From: UBA1206 sp045600105
GTDB lineage: Bacteria; Bacillota; Clostridia; Oscillospirales; CAG-382
Direction: 5' to 3'
Length of the DNA: 64,000 nt
Assembly (NCBI GenBank): GCA_045600105.1
Contig: JAZRXG010000021.1
Coordinates: forward strand, 1-64,000
How positions within the stretch are numbered: the stretch's first letter is position 1; every line of letters starts with the position of its first letter. A program made the position numbers and the translations under genes. The notes under the pieces are model-generated. The model did no database searches. It saw only the letters and a list, made by a program, of their open reading frames with translations, and was not told the origin of the DNA. Of the stretch, positions 15,514-24,229 are shown in pieces.

Positions 15514-16623
15514 ATGAACGACAGCTATCTGATGTCCGCGTTCGGGCAGCTTTGCGACGTTTTCCGCATCGGCGGAAAAGTCGTGTCATATAAAGAAAAT
15601 ACTTTCGGAAACATAAACTCGACCTACGTGATAAACGTTCTTCTCGACAACGGGAACGAAAAGCGCTTCTTCGTGCAGCGCGTCAACAGATACGTTTTCA
15701 GCGATCCGCTCGCCATAATGGACAACATAGACCTTGTGACGACGTATATGATAAATAATTATCCGGACAGCGTGCAGGTGCATTATCACCACACGGCAGA
15801 CAAAAAGAACTACTTCATCGGGACCGACGACTCGTTCTGGCGTCTCACGAATTACATCGATTCGGTCACGTTCAACAGCTGCGACGACCTCGGCGTGCTG
15901 AAGGGCGCGGGCAAAGCGTTCGGCGATTTTCAGCGCAAGCTCGACGGGTTCGACGCGTCGCTCCTCAAGGAGACCATTCCCGGTTTCCACGACACGAAAA
16001 AGAGATTCGACAAGCTGTTTGCCGATGCCGAGCGCGACGAATACGGCAGAGTGAACGAAGTAAAAGAAGAGCTCGACTTTCTGCGTTCCGTCTATGAAAA
16101 GGCGTGCATTCTCGGAGATATGCGCGAAAAAGGCGAGCTTCCCCTGCGCGTCACTCACAACGACACCAAGACCAACAACGTGCTTTTTGACAAGGTGACG
16201 CACGAGCCGCTCGTCGTCATCGACCTCGACACCGTAATGCCGGGACTCGCGTCGCACGATTTCGGCGACGCCATACGCTTTGCGGCGAACACCGCCGAAG
16301 AAGACGAACCGGACACGTCCAAAGTGTCTCTCGACCTCGAAAAATACAAGGCGTTCTGCGAAGGCTTCATCCCTTCCGTCGCTGAAACGCTCACCGAAAA
16401 AGAGATAGATACCATGCATCTCGGAGCGATAACGCTGACGCTTGAACTGACGAGCCGCTTCCTCGACGACTATATCACCGGCGACAAATATTTCAAGACG
16501 AAATACCCGGGTCACAACCTCGTCCGCACCAGATGCCAGGCAGCGCTCGCGAAGGATATGCTTTCAAAAGAATCCGAACTTGAAAAGATCGTGCGCGATA
16601 TCTACGATTCCGTAATTATGTAA
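15514..16623 (+). CDS. N-acetylhexosamine 1-kinase-like phosphotransferase
   Basis: A 369-residue member of the aminoglycoside-phosphotransferase superfamily. The catalytic loop reads THNDTKTNNVLFD and the metal-binding motif is IDLDTVMPG, followed by SHDFGDAIRF. This arrangement and length fit the NahK group, which phosphorylates GlcNAc or GalNAc at C1 in galacto-N-biose and lacto-N-biose use; the lacto-N-biose phosphorylase that usually accompanies it is not in the window. The N-terminal segment (FRIGGKVVSYKENTFGNINSTYVI) is the nucleotide-binding lobe. It could act on another sugar or on choline-like substrates. It is monocistronic, with its own promoter and terminator. Confidence 0.7.
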   Translation: MNDSYLMSAFGQLCDVFRIGGKVVSYKENTFGNINSTYVINVLLDNGNEKRFFVQRVNRYVFSDPLAIMDNIDLVTTYMINNYPDSVQVHYHHTADKKNYFIGTDDSFWRLTNYIDSVTFNSCDDLGVLKGAGKAFGDFQRKLDGFDASLLKETIPGFHDTKKRFDKLFADAERDEYGRVNEVKEELDFLRSVYEKACILGDMREKGELPLRVTHNDTKTNNVLFDKVTHEPLVVIDLDTVMPGLASHDFGDAIRFAANTAEEDEPDTSKVSLDLEKYKAFCEGFIPSVAETLTEKEIDTMHLGAITLTLELTSRFLDDYITGDKYFKTKYPGHNLVRTRCQAALAKDMLSKESELEKIVRDIYDSVIM

Positions 16624-16642
16624 ACCAAAATAGTTAAAGTAA

Positions 16643-16670
16643 AACGCAGGCGCCGCCTGCGTTTTTTTGT
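16643..16670 (+). terminator. Terminator of the kinase gene
   Basis: AACGCAGGC and GCCTGCGTT arms around a 3-nt loop, followed by TTTTTTT. Confidence 0.9.
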
Positions 16671-16684
16671 TTATTTTTCGTTTT

Positions 16685-17371
16685 TCAGAAATATCTGATC
16701 TCTACGGTGCTCATATTGCTTTCACCGTCGAGAACAAGACGCGGCCCGGAAGGATTTGCGGACATGGGAATGTTCACTTCCCCGAGTTTGTTCACTATTC
16801 TGGATTCGACGTACCAGTCAGACGGGACGTTGATGACGAGGTTGCTCATTCTGCAGTTGACGGTGAGTATCCCGTTGCCCGCGTACTGGTCGGTGTTTTC
16901 AAAGCAGATCTCGCCGTTGGACATACTGAGCTTGTAATAGTATTTGGTGAATTTCGCGCAGTCGAAGTATTTGACGTCATCCGCGAATTTGGTAGCAGAA
17001 GAATATTGACCGTATTCTTCCTTCTTTTTGAATTTTCTTTCTTTTATCGGCGACGAAATGAACGAAATACCGATGCTCGCGAGCACGGCACAGCCGAGAA
17101 CGACCCAGTTGTTGAGTATGTTTTCGCTTTCTCTGCCGAGGCTTTCGGCGATCTCGTTTTCGAATATGAAGAACAGGACCGCGGCGACGAACGGAAGGAC
17201 GCTCCACATTCTGTCGCGTATAAAGCACGCGCCGATGGCAAGCAGGATCACTCCGAGAATGATCTCGCTCACCGAAAGGAGTCCGATGAAGCCGAGCTCA
17301 ACGCCCAGACTCGAAAGTATGATGAGTACGGCACCGCTCAAAAACAGGATACCCCAAATTGCTCTTCTCAT
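16685..17371 (-). CDS. LiaF-like membrane protein
   Basis: A 228-residue protein with four N-terminal membrane segments (residues about 1-110) in paired hairpins, a basic cytoplasmic joint (KERKFKKKEEYG), and a C-terminal beta-strand domain with repeats of the kind seen in LiaF C-terminal and adhesin-like beta-helices (YFDCAKFTKYYYKLSMSNGE, NCRMSNLVINVP). It overlaps the LytTR gene by 4 nt. Such membrane partners commonly modulate the activity of their co-encoded LytTR regulator in response to envelope stress; the exact signal is unknown. Confidence 0.65.
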   Translation of the reverse strand: MRRAIWGILFLSGAVLIILSSLGVELGFIGLLSVSEIILGVILLAIGACFIRDRMWSVLPFVAAVLFFIFENEIAESLGRESENILNNWVVLGCAVLASIGISFISSPIKERKFKKKEEYGQYSSATKFADDVKYFDCAKFTKYYYKLSMSNGEICFENTDQYAGNGILTVNCRMSNLVINVPSDWYVESRIVNKLGEVNIPMSANPSGPRLVLDGESNMSTVEIRYF

Positions 17372-17826
17372 TTTGATAACCTCGTTTCGTATATCAGATT
17401 TCTGAGTGAACGGTAATACATCCTCGACACGTAGGTCTTTTTGCGTGACGACGCAAACGTCGCTTCGGCGGATCCGGTGATGCTGTTTCTGGTCAGCGAC
17501 GTCACCTTTGCCGAATTGAGTATGCAGGATTTTGAAACGCGAATGAACGACGGCGGCAGCATTTTTTCGAGTTCAAACAGTTTTTCCTCGGTATAATACA
17601 TTCTGTCTGCCGTATGCGCCGCGACCTTTCCGTCGTCAGTTTCGAAAAACAGCACGTCGTCGGTCGGAACGAAATACTCCGAATCCCCCGATTTCAGCGT
17701 CAGCTCGGTGCCGCCGATCACGGCTTCGAAAGCGCTCCTCAGCCGCATGACCTCGTCGGTCATCCTGCCGCACCGTATCACCACTTCGTCGGGCAGGTCG
17801 TCGGATATTTCCATTCTGAGTTTCAA
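17368..17826 (-). CDS. LytTR-family DNA-binding regulator
   Basis: A 152-residue protein with an N-terminal region (about 1-60) and a C-terminal LytTR domain containing DVLFFETDDGKVAAHT, FIRVSKSCILN and SRMYYRSLR, all family landmarks. There is no receiver domain, so it is a stand-alone LytTR regulator. The start is a TTG at 17826 with GGAGG 7 nt upstream; the open frame further upstream has no ribosome site and crosses the promoter. It is co-transcribed with the LiaF-like gene. A GCGTA/TACGC hairpin sits directly 5' of the ribosome site. Confidence 0.8.
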   Translation of the reverse strand: MKLRMEISDDLPDEVVIRCGRMTDEVMRLRSAFEAVIGGTELTLKSGDSEYFVPTDDVLFFETDDGKVAAHTADRMYYTEEKLFELEKMLPPSFIRVSKSCILNSAKVTSLTRNSITGSAEATFASSRKKTYVSRMYYRSLRNLIYETRLSK

Positions 17827-17875
17827 GTTATCACCTCCGCGTATCATGAGTACGCATCCGTTTACCACGGTCACG

Positions 17876-17904
17876 ATTATAAAACAAGGTACGTTTTTTG
17901 TAAA
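17876..17904 (-). promoter_or_regulatory. Promoter of the LytTR-LiaF-like operon
   Basis: Minus strand TTTACA, 17 nt, TATAAT. The leader to the TTG start is about 45 nt and includes a GCGTA/TACGC hairpin next to the ribosome site. Confidence 0.65.
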
Positions 17905-17920
17905 TACTTTCAACGCAAGA

Positions 17921-17956
17921 GGTCGGAAAACGGTGCTAAGATGCCGTTTTCCGACC
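17921..17956. terminator. Long intergenic hairpin, possible terminator
   Basis: A perfect 13-bp stem (GGTCGGAAAACGG with CCGTTTTCCGACC) and a 10-nt loop, 9 bp after the stop of the surface protein gene. T-runs are poor on both sides. Confidence 0.5.
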
Positions 17957-17964
17957 GTTTGACG

Positions 17965-20247
17965 TCAGTCTTTTTCTTTCTTTATCCTTTTTCTGCCGAT
18001 GAAGAAGACGCAGGCAGCTACCGCCAGAGCGGCGATGCCGCCGAATATTATCCACGGCACGATCGTTATCTCTGCTTCGTCTTTCACGTTTTCGCTTTCA
18101 GACGATCCCGCCGGAGCTGACGATTCGGTTTCGGACGGTTCGGCATCTTTTTCGGGAAGCGACGCCTCGGGACCGGATATCTCCTCGGATATCTCCTCGG
18201 ATATCTCTTCTGATATTTCCTCGAAAATCTCTTCGGAAATCTCTTCCGACGCTTCTTCGGACGGTTCCTCAACAGAAATCTCTTCCGACGCTTCTTCAGA
18301 TGCTTCTTCTGCCGAAGGCTCCTCAGATGATTCTTCAACCGAAGGTTCCTCGGACGGTTCTTCGACGGAAGGTTCTTCGGACGGTTCTTCAACGGAAGGC
18401 TCTTCGGACGATTCCTCGACGGAAGGCTCTTCAGACGGTTCTTCAACCGAAGGCTCCTCCGACGGTTCTTCAACCGAAGGTTCCTCCGACGGTTCTTCAA
18501 CCGAACGCTCTTCGGAGGATTCCTCGACGGAAGGTTCCTCTTGGATTTCTTCCCATATAGCGTAGAGGGTCACGTCCGCGTCCTTTTTGTAAACGGCGTA
18601 AGGCTGATATTCCGTGCCGCTTCCGTCAGCAGACGTGTTCCAGCCCTTGAATACGTAACCGTCACGAGTCGGTGTGATGCGCGGGATGTTCACGTTCACA
18701 CCCGACTGTTTCAGGATAACTCCCGGTGCGTTTTTGCCGCCGTTGGCAACGAACGTTATCTTGTATTCCCGCGGATGGATCGCGCTCGTATATACCCAGC
18801 CGAGCTTGTATTTGCCGCCGGAGATCGGGTAGAAAAGCTGGGTCATCCCGCTTTTTTCACCCGTGCAGTATACGTCGTCGCCTTTGCCGACGTAGCCGTA
18901 TTCGGCGCCTCCCGGGCGTGTGTAGGTGGTTATCTGATTTTTGGCATTTTCTTTTTTGAGTCCGTTTTCGGCGGAAGCGACAACGTCGGACACGGGAACG
19001 AACGCCTCGATCATTCTGCCGCTGCTCATAAAGGTGATGCGGCAGGCGCCGGTATTGTATACGCGGTCAACGGTGTATTCGTTGTTGGCGTCGAGCGTCA
19101 CGCCGTTTTTGTTCATATAGGCGTTCGCGTACGCCTGGACTTTCCCGCTTCCCGTAAGATAGCACACGAAGGGAAGGACGGCGGAATACGTTTTGTCATC
19201 GGCGATGGGATTGCATATATCGCAGTCGCTCACCTTGCTGCCGCCGTCGAGTAATTCGACGTATCCGCATTCGCACACGCGGTAGCTTCTGTGGGGATGC
19301 GCGTCCTCGATCACGGGATCGGAGAACGTGTGGACGTGTCCTTCGGCACCGAAAAGCTCGGTGTTGACGCCGAGAGAGCGGGTGTACGCCGTGATGGCGT
19401 CGACTATTTCCTCGGCGGTGCGGGTATTGTCGCTCTTGTAAATATCCTTGAGCTGCTCGGTATAAAGAGTGTGGTCGATGACCGCGACACCGGCTTTTGC
19501 GCCCGTGGACGAAAACTTGCCGGAATAAGCGTTTTTGATGCCTGCGACGGCAAGCATGAAATCGTTGTATTTGCCGCCCGCTTCCACGCTTTTGCCTACG
19601 TTGAAGCAGCCCGTGGAGCTGTATGTGGACGAATTGACGTAATCCCACGATCTCGCGTGGATGTTGATGCCGACGCTTGAGCTCATATAGCTTGAAGTCT
19701 CGGTGCATCTGATGACGTCGTTGGTGTTGTGGCACTCAAGATGGAGCGCGGCGTATCTGCCGCCGTGGTTGGTCGTGGTGACGGGCATTATGCCGTCGAC
19801 GACGGTCGGCACGGGAGTCCCTTCGTTGAGAGACGGCTTGCGCGGGTTATCGGGTATGGTGGACGTGAAGTCGTCCATATACGTTATCTGCGGTATTCCG
19901 TCAACGAGCTTGACGACGACGCACACCGCCGAAAAGTGGTATCTTTTATAATCGGTGTACATTCCCTTGAGGGTGTTGTCGCTTGCTCCGTCAAAGAAGA
20001 AAATGACGCATTTTCCGCTTTTGAGCGTATCCCTGACCGTGGTGTCGAGCGCGTTGACGAGATGGAACTTTATCATCGCGTTGACGTAGGTACGGTGGGA
20101 TTCGTCCTTGATTATGGAACAGTTTATGTGCCCGAGGTCACCGAGCGTATAGTCTGTCGCGGCATTTGCTTCCATTCCGACACCTCCGATCTCAATTGCG
20201 GAAAAACATATCAGGAGTGCAATTAACAGTGACGTGATCCTTTTCAT
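17965..20247 (-). CDS. Repeat-rich cell-surface protein
   Basis: A 760-residue exported protein. A Sec signal peptide ends near residue 29. Residues about 30-270 form a domain of unclear family with histidines and a SSTGCFNVG motif resembling the His...SxGC site of YkuD-like L,D-transpeptidases. A Cys/His-rich segment (about 315-350: CECGY, CDIC) follows. Residues about 500-570 are a Listeria-Bacteroides-type repeat (Flg_new; ITFVANGG...GYVFKGWNT...LYAIW). Then come about 150 residues of Glu/Ser/Pro/Val repeats, one membrane segment (PWIIFGGIAALAVAACVFFI) and a basic tail. There is no LPxTG motif, so it is held by the membrane segment. The N-terminal activity is uncertain. Confidence 0.7.
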   Translation of the reverse strand: MKRITSLLIALLICFSAIEIGGVGMEANAATDYTLGDLGHINCSIIKDESHRTYVNAMIKFHLVNALDTTVRDTLKSGKCVIFFFDGASDNTLKGMYTDYKRYHFSAVCVVVKLVDGIPQITYMDDFTSTIPDNPRKPSLNEGTPVPTVVDGIMPVTTTNHGGRYAALHLECHNTNDVIRCTETSSYMSSSVGINIHARSWDYVNSSTYSSTGCFNVGKSVEAGGKYNDFMLAVAGIKNAYSGKFSSTGAKAGVAVIDHTLYTEQLKDIYKSDNTRTAEEIVDAITAYTRSLGVNTELFGAEGHVHTFSDPVIEDAHPHRSYRVCECGYVELLDGGSKVSDCDICNPIADDKTYSAVLPFVCYLTGSGKVQAYANAYMNKNGVTLDANNEYTVDRVYNTGACRITFMSSGRMIEAFVPVSDVVASAENGLKKENAKNQITTYTRPGGAEYGYVGKGDDVYCTGEKSGMTQLFYPISGGKYKLGWVYTSAIHPREYKITFVANGGKNAPGVILKQSGVNVNIPRITPTRDGYVFKGWNTSADGSGTEYQPYAVYKKDADVTLYAIWEEIQEEPSVEESSEERSVEEPSEEPSVEEPSEEPSVEEPSEEPSVEESSEEPSVEEPSEEPSVEEPSEEPSVEESSEEPSAEEASEEASEEISVEEPSEEASEEISEEIFEEISEEISEEISEEISGPEASLPEKDAEPSETESSAPAGSSESENVKDEAEITIVPWIIFGGIAALAVAACVFFIGRKRIKKEKD
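18170..18545 (-). repeat. In-frame low-complexity repeats inside the surface protein gene
   Basis: Tandem 18- to 30-bp units encode EEPSVEEPSE and EEISEEIS repeats. The copies differ at third positions, so the region is coding and under protein-level selection. It is a likely site of length variation between strains. Confidence 0.8.
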
Positions 20248-20256
20248 CGCGTTTCC

Positions 20257-22434
20257 TTACACTTTCTCGAGTATCCACATGCTGCTCGCAAATTCGGCGG
20301 CGCAATTTACTCTGACGCCGAAGCCCATGAGCTGAGAACCCGTGTAGGTCTCCCCGGTCTTCGCGTCCCTGTAAACGGCGTTTTCGTCGAGTCCCTTAAG
20401 CACGAGATGCTCGTTTCTGTCGTATACTCTGACGTGGGTGTTGACGTAAACGGCGATGCAGACGTTCTTATCCGCCGAAACGGTGCACCAAGCGGCACAT
20501 TCTTCCTCGTAATTGTTTCTGAGGCGGTAATAATCGCCTTTCACGAGCATATCGCCGTACTTTTTATAAATATCGGCAGTTTCCGTAACGAGCTTTTTGT
20601 CGCCGTCGGAAAGCTGTGTGGGGTCGAGCTCGTAGCCGAACGAACCGTTGAACGCCACGTTGAAGCGAGTTTCGAACGGAGTGACGTGTCCGACCTGATG
20701 GTTGGGCGACGCCGAAACGTGTCCCGTCATGGTCGAAAGCGGATAGATGAGCGACGTGCCGTACTGTATCTTGAGCCGTTCTATCGCGTCGGAGTTGTCG
20801 CTCGTCCACGTCTGAGGCATATAGTAAAGCATGCCGCAGTCGTACCTTCCGCCGCCGCCCGAGCAGGACTCGAAGAGAACGTCCGGGAAATCGGTGACGA
20901 GGCGTTCGAGGACCGAATAAAGCCCGAGATAGTATCTGTGGAGCACTTCACCCTGTCTGTCGCGGGGCAGCAGAGCCGAGCCGACTTCCGCCACGTTGCG
21001 GTTGAAGTCCCATTTGATATAGTCGACGGTCTTCTGCCTGAGAAGCGACGCGACGCTTTCGTAAATATATTCGCAGACGTCCTGCCTCGAAAGGTCGAGT
21101 ATGAGCTGACGTCTTCCTTCTGAGCGCGGTCTGTTCGCGGCGTGGAGGCACCAGTCGGGATGAGCGCGGTAAAGGTCGGAATCGGGCGAGATCATCTCGG
21201 GCTCGAACCATATACCGAGTCCGCAGCCTTTTTCGGCAAGAAGAGCGTGTATCTTATCAAATCCGTTGGGCAGTTTGCTTCTGTTGATATACCAGTCGCC
21301 GAGCGAGCAGCTGTCGTCGTTTCTCTTGCCGAACCAGCCGTCGTCTATGACGAGCATTTCGATACCGAGGTCCGCGGAGCACTCCGCAATTTTCAGCAGA
21401 CGCTCCTCGTTGAAGCCGAAATAGCAGGCTTCCCAGCTGTTGAGCAGCACGGGACGGCGTTTGTTTCTGTATTTGCCTCTGATGAGTCTGTCGTTGATCA
21501 GTCTGTGGAACGAACGGGTCATGCCCGTGAAGCCGGCTGCCGAATAGCAAAGCGCCGCCTCGGGAGTCACGAAGGTGTCTCCTGCCTCGGTCTTCCACGA
21601 AAATCCATCGGGATTGATCCCCGCGAGAAGACGGCAGGTGTTGTACTGTCCGCCCTCGACCGACATCGAATGCGAGCCCGAGTATACGAGCACCGACGCG
21701 TAAACGTCGCCGTGGTCTTCGTCGGCGTTTCTTGACGCGAGTATTATGAACGGGTTGTGGACGTGTCCGGACGAGCCTCTGCGGCTCGCGAGCTCGGTCT
21801 TGCCGTGAACGATCGGGTGGCGCTCGATCATTCTTTCCTTTTCGTGAGTGCCGTAGTTGGAAACGAGGTCGTAATCCATTCTGTCGAGGTCAAGAGCGGC
21901 GGATGCGGCTGCCTTGATGACGAACGTATCCTTGCCGTCGTTGGTTATCTCGGCGTGTCTCGTGATGATATCATAATCGTAATAGACCGAATAGAAAAGC
22001 CTGACGGTCACTCCCCCGACTTCGTCGCGGAGCGTTATGACGAGAGTTTCTACGTCGTCGCCGTCTTCGGCGTAAAACGCGGGAAGCCCCTTGAGCGACG
22101 GCTTGCCCTTGATGATCTCGTGCGTGACGTAACGCGGGTCGACTATGTCGCTGCCGTCGGAATTGATTATTTCAAGTGCGGGAGAGCGGAGGTCGCCTCT
22201 GCCGAAGCAGGGATATTCAAGGGGCGTGTCGTCGAGAATGAAGCCGGTGCAGCCCTCGAGACGCGGAGAGAACGCCGCTTTGGACTGGAACCACCGCATA
22301 TACGAATGATCGGCGACACCGAGACGTTTTCCGTAATAAACGTGAACGAGGAAGCCGTCGCGGACGTGCATGACGTAGGACGTGTTTTTGGTGTCGAGCT
22401 GAAACTGCGTTTCGGAAGCGGAGAATGTGACCAT
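20257..22434 (-). CDS. Alpha-galactosidase, glycoside hydrolase family 36
   Basis: A 725-residue cytoplasmic enzyme (no signal peptide) that releases terminal alpha-galactose from raffinose-type or other alpha-galactosides. It has the family's N-terminal beta-sandwich, central TIM barrel (from about residue 325) and C-terminal beta domain. The nucleophile Asp is D476 in KWDFNR and the acid/base Asp is D546 in TWTSDNSD; their 70-residue spacing matches GH36. DDGWFGKRNDD and GIWFEPEMISPDSDL are further family motifs. AAGGAGAC precedes the ATG. It ends 10 bp upstream of the surface protein gene, so the two may form an operon. Confidence 0.95.
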   Translation of the reverse strand: MVTFSASETQFQLDTKNTSYVMHVRDGFLVHVYYGKRLGVADHSYMRWFQSKAAFSPRLEGCTGFILDDTPLEYPCFGRGDLRSPALEIINSDGSDIVDPRYVTHEIIKGKPSLKGLPAFYAEDGDDVETLVITLRDEVGGVTVRLFYSVYYDYDIITRHAEITNDGKDTFVIKAAASAALDLDRMDYDLVSNYGTHEKERMIERHPIVHGKTELASRRGSSGHVHNPFIILASRNADEDHGDVYASVLVYSGSHSMSVEGGQYNTCRLLAGINPDGFSWKTEAGDTFVTPEAALCYSAAGFTGMTRSFHRLINDRLIRGKYRNKRRPVLLNSWEACYFGFNEERLLKIAECSADLGIEMLVIDDGWFGKRNDDSCSLGDWYINRSKLPNGFDKIHALLAEKGCGLGIWFEPEMISPDSDLYRAHPDWCLHAANRPRSEGRRQLILDLSRQDVCEYIYESVASLLRQKTVDYIKWDFNRNVAEVGSALLPRDRQGEVLHRYYLGLYSVLERLVTDFPDVLFESCSGGGGRYDCGMLYYMPQTWTSDNSDAIERLKIQYGTSLIYPLSTMTGHVSASPNHQVGHVTPFETRFNVAFNGSFGYELDPTQLSDGDKKLVTETADIYKKYGDMLVKGDYYRLRNNYEEECAAWCTVSADKNVCIAVYVNTHVRVYDRNEHLVLKGLDENAVYRDAKTGETYTGSQLMGFGVRVNCAAEFASSMWILEKV

Positions 22435-22515
22435 AAAAATGTCTCCTTTGTATGTGATGATTTTGATTTATATGATACGTCGGTGGCCGTGGGATACGCG
22501 GTCACCGACTGAAGA

Positions 22516-23871
22516 TCAGACCGAAGCCAGAAGCAGCTGCGCCACTTCGAAGAATACTATGAGCGAGATCGCGTCGACTATCGTCGTGATGAACGGCGAC
22601 GCCATTACCGCGGGATCGAAGCCTATCCTCTTTGCGAGTATGGGCAGGGTGCAGCCGACGAGCTTTGAGCAGAACACCGTGACGACGAGCGTGACGCAGA
22701 CGACGACAGCCACGGCGACACTTACGTCGTTGTGGAAAATAAGGTTGTCGACGAGCATTATCTTGCCGAAATTGGCGGCGGCGAGCACGATGCCGCAAAG
22801 AACGGATACGCGCATTTCCTTCCACATGACACGGAAGATGTCGCCCATTTTTATTTCGTCGAGCGCGAGTCCGCGGATTATGGTGACGGACGCCTGGCTT
22901 CCGGCGTTTCCGCCCGTATCCATAAGCATGGGAATAAACGCGGTGAGCGCCATGCTTCCGGCGAGCGCCGACTCGAAGCCGGTGATTATCTGCCCCGTGA
23001 AGGTCGCGGAGACCATCAGCAGAAGCAGCCACGGGATGCGCTTGAACATCGTTTCGAACACGCCTGTGCGCAGGTACGGCTTGTCGGACGGCGTGATAGC
23101 CGCCATCTTTTCGATATCCTCGGTCGCCTCTTCTTCGATAACGTCGACAGCGTCGTCGAACGTCACGATACCGACGAGTCTGTTTTCCTTATCGACGACG
23201 GGCATTGCCAGAAAGTCGTATTTCGACATTTCGCGCGCGACTTCTTCCTTATCCTCGTCGGTGCTGACCGAGATCACGTTTGTTTCCATTATTTCGCCGA
23301 CCGTGACGTCGTCCGACGCCACGAGCAGGTCTTTTACCGTCACGACGCCCTCGAGCACCTTGGCACTCGTGGTGACGTAGCAGGTATAGATGGTCTCTTT
23401 GTCGACACCGGTACGGCGTATGTGCTTTATCGCCTCTTCAACGGTCATAAAGCTCTGCAGCGTGACGTACTCGGTGGTCATTATGCTGCCCGCGGAATCC
23501 TCCGGATAATGGAGCAGTTCGTTTATCTGTTTGCGTGTTTCGCTGTCCGCCGCCCTGATTATCCTTTTGACGACGTTCGCGGGCATTTCTTCGATGATAT
23601 CGACGGTATCGTCGAGATAAAGCTCACCGAAGAGTTCTTTCAGCATTGCGTCCGAAAACGATTTTATCAGCAGTTCCTGCCCGTCGGGCGAAAGCTCGAC
23701 GAACGTATCGGCGGCAAGCTCCTTCGGCAGCACTCTGAAAACGAGAGGAAGACTTTCCTCTTCGATCTCCTCGAGTGCCAGCGCGATGTCCTGCGGCGTT
23801 TCTTCCGCAAGAAATTCCTTGAGTTCTCTGTACTTCTTTTCTTCAAGAAGTTCCGTGATCCTTTCGTTCAA
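22516..23871 (-). CDS. mgtE: Magnesium transporter MgtE
   Basis: A 451-residue Mg2+ channel. The N-terminal superhelical domain (about 1-130), two CBS domains (about 135-255, with VVTVKDLLVASDD and VDKENRLVGIVTFDDAVDVI) and five membrane segments (about 280-451) are in the usual order; the pore motif PMLMDTGGNAGSQ is intact. The cytoplasmic Mg-binding domains close the pore when Mg2+ is high. The start is TTG at 23871 with GGGAGG 9 nt upstream. A leader of about 190 nt with extensive pairing precedes it. Confidence 0.95.
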   Translation of the reverse strand: MNERITELLEEKKYRELKEFLAEETPQDIALALEEIEEESLPLVFRVLPKELAADTFVELSPDGQELLIKSFSDAMLKELFGELYLDDTVDIIEEMPANVVKRIIRAADSETRKQINELLHYPEDSAGSIMTTEYVTLQSFMTVEEAIKHIRRTGVDKETIYTCYVTTSAKVLEGVVTVKDLLVASDDVTVGEIMETNVISVSTDEDKEEVAREMSKYDFLAMPVVDKENRLVGIVTFDDAVDVIEEEATEDIEKMAAITPSDKPYLRTGVFETMFKRIPWLLLLMVSATFTGQIITGFESALAGSMALTAFIPMLMDTGGNAGSQASVTIIRGLALDEIKMGDIFRVMWKEMRVSVLCGIVLAAANFGKIMLVDNLIFHNDVSVAVAVVVCVTLVVTVFCSKLVGCTLPILAKRIGFDPAVMASPFITTIVDAISLIVFFEVAQLLLASV

Positions 23872-23879
23872 TTCCTTGT

Positions 23880-24062
23880 ACCTCCCAAAAAATATGGCTG
23901 ACGGGTGTCCCCGCCTGCTGGAAGTACGGTGAACGTAACGGCGTCCGGGTTTTATTCGCCGAAAACGGCAAAAAGACGTCGTCGCGGTACGCCGTTGCTA
24001 CTTCCGGATTCCATTCTTTTCGCCCCTTTCGTTTATTGTGCGCGTTTACGCACACTTCTATA
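23880..24062 (-). promoter_or_regulatory. Structured 5' leader of mgtE, class not recognised
   Basis: Between the promoter at 24069-24097 and the TTG start lie about 190 transcribed nt with nested pairing on the minus strand: GTGTGCG/CGCGCAC at the 5' end; GGAAGTA paired with TACTTCC enclosing ACGGCGT paired with ACGCCGT; and GCGGG paired with CCCGT close to the ribosome site. This is the organisation of a regulatory leader. I could not match it to the M-box or other riboswitches that I can recall. Confidence 0.5.
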
Positions 24063-24068
24063 TTATAT

Positions 24069-24097
24069 ATAATACCCTTTTTTGTCACGTTTGTCAA
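24069..24097 (-). promoter_or_regulatory. Promoter of mgtE
   Basis: Minus strand TTGACA, 17 nt, TATTAT. Confidence 0.75.
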
Positions 24098-24158
24098 GTA
24101 AAAACGCCCTTTGCCGTTTTTTTGATTTGACAAAAATAATAAATCTTGTAAAAATGTG

Positions 24159-24186
24159 TTGATTTTTGTGTTTTTGATGGTATAAT
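24159..24186 (+). promoter_or_regulatory. Promoter of upp-ung
   Basis: TTGATT, 16 nt, TATAAT, with a small GCCGTAAAACGGC hairpin in the short leader before AGAAGGGG. Confidence 0.65.
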
Positions 24187-24229
24187 TAAATCAATATGAC
24201 AGCCGTAAAACGGCAGAAGGGGCACAGCT

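Noticed and set aside
18170..18545. Tandem repeats considered as CRISPR
   Set aside because: Units are in-frame coding repeats of a surface protein with no constant repeat-spacer alternation.
23872..24062. M-box call for the mgtE leader
   Set aside because: The conserved M-box segments could not be found on the minus strand, so it is reported only as an unclassified structured leader.
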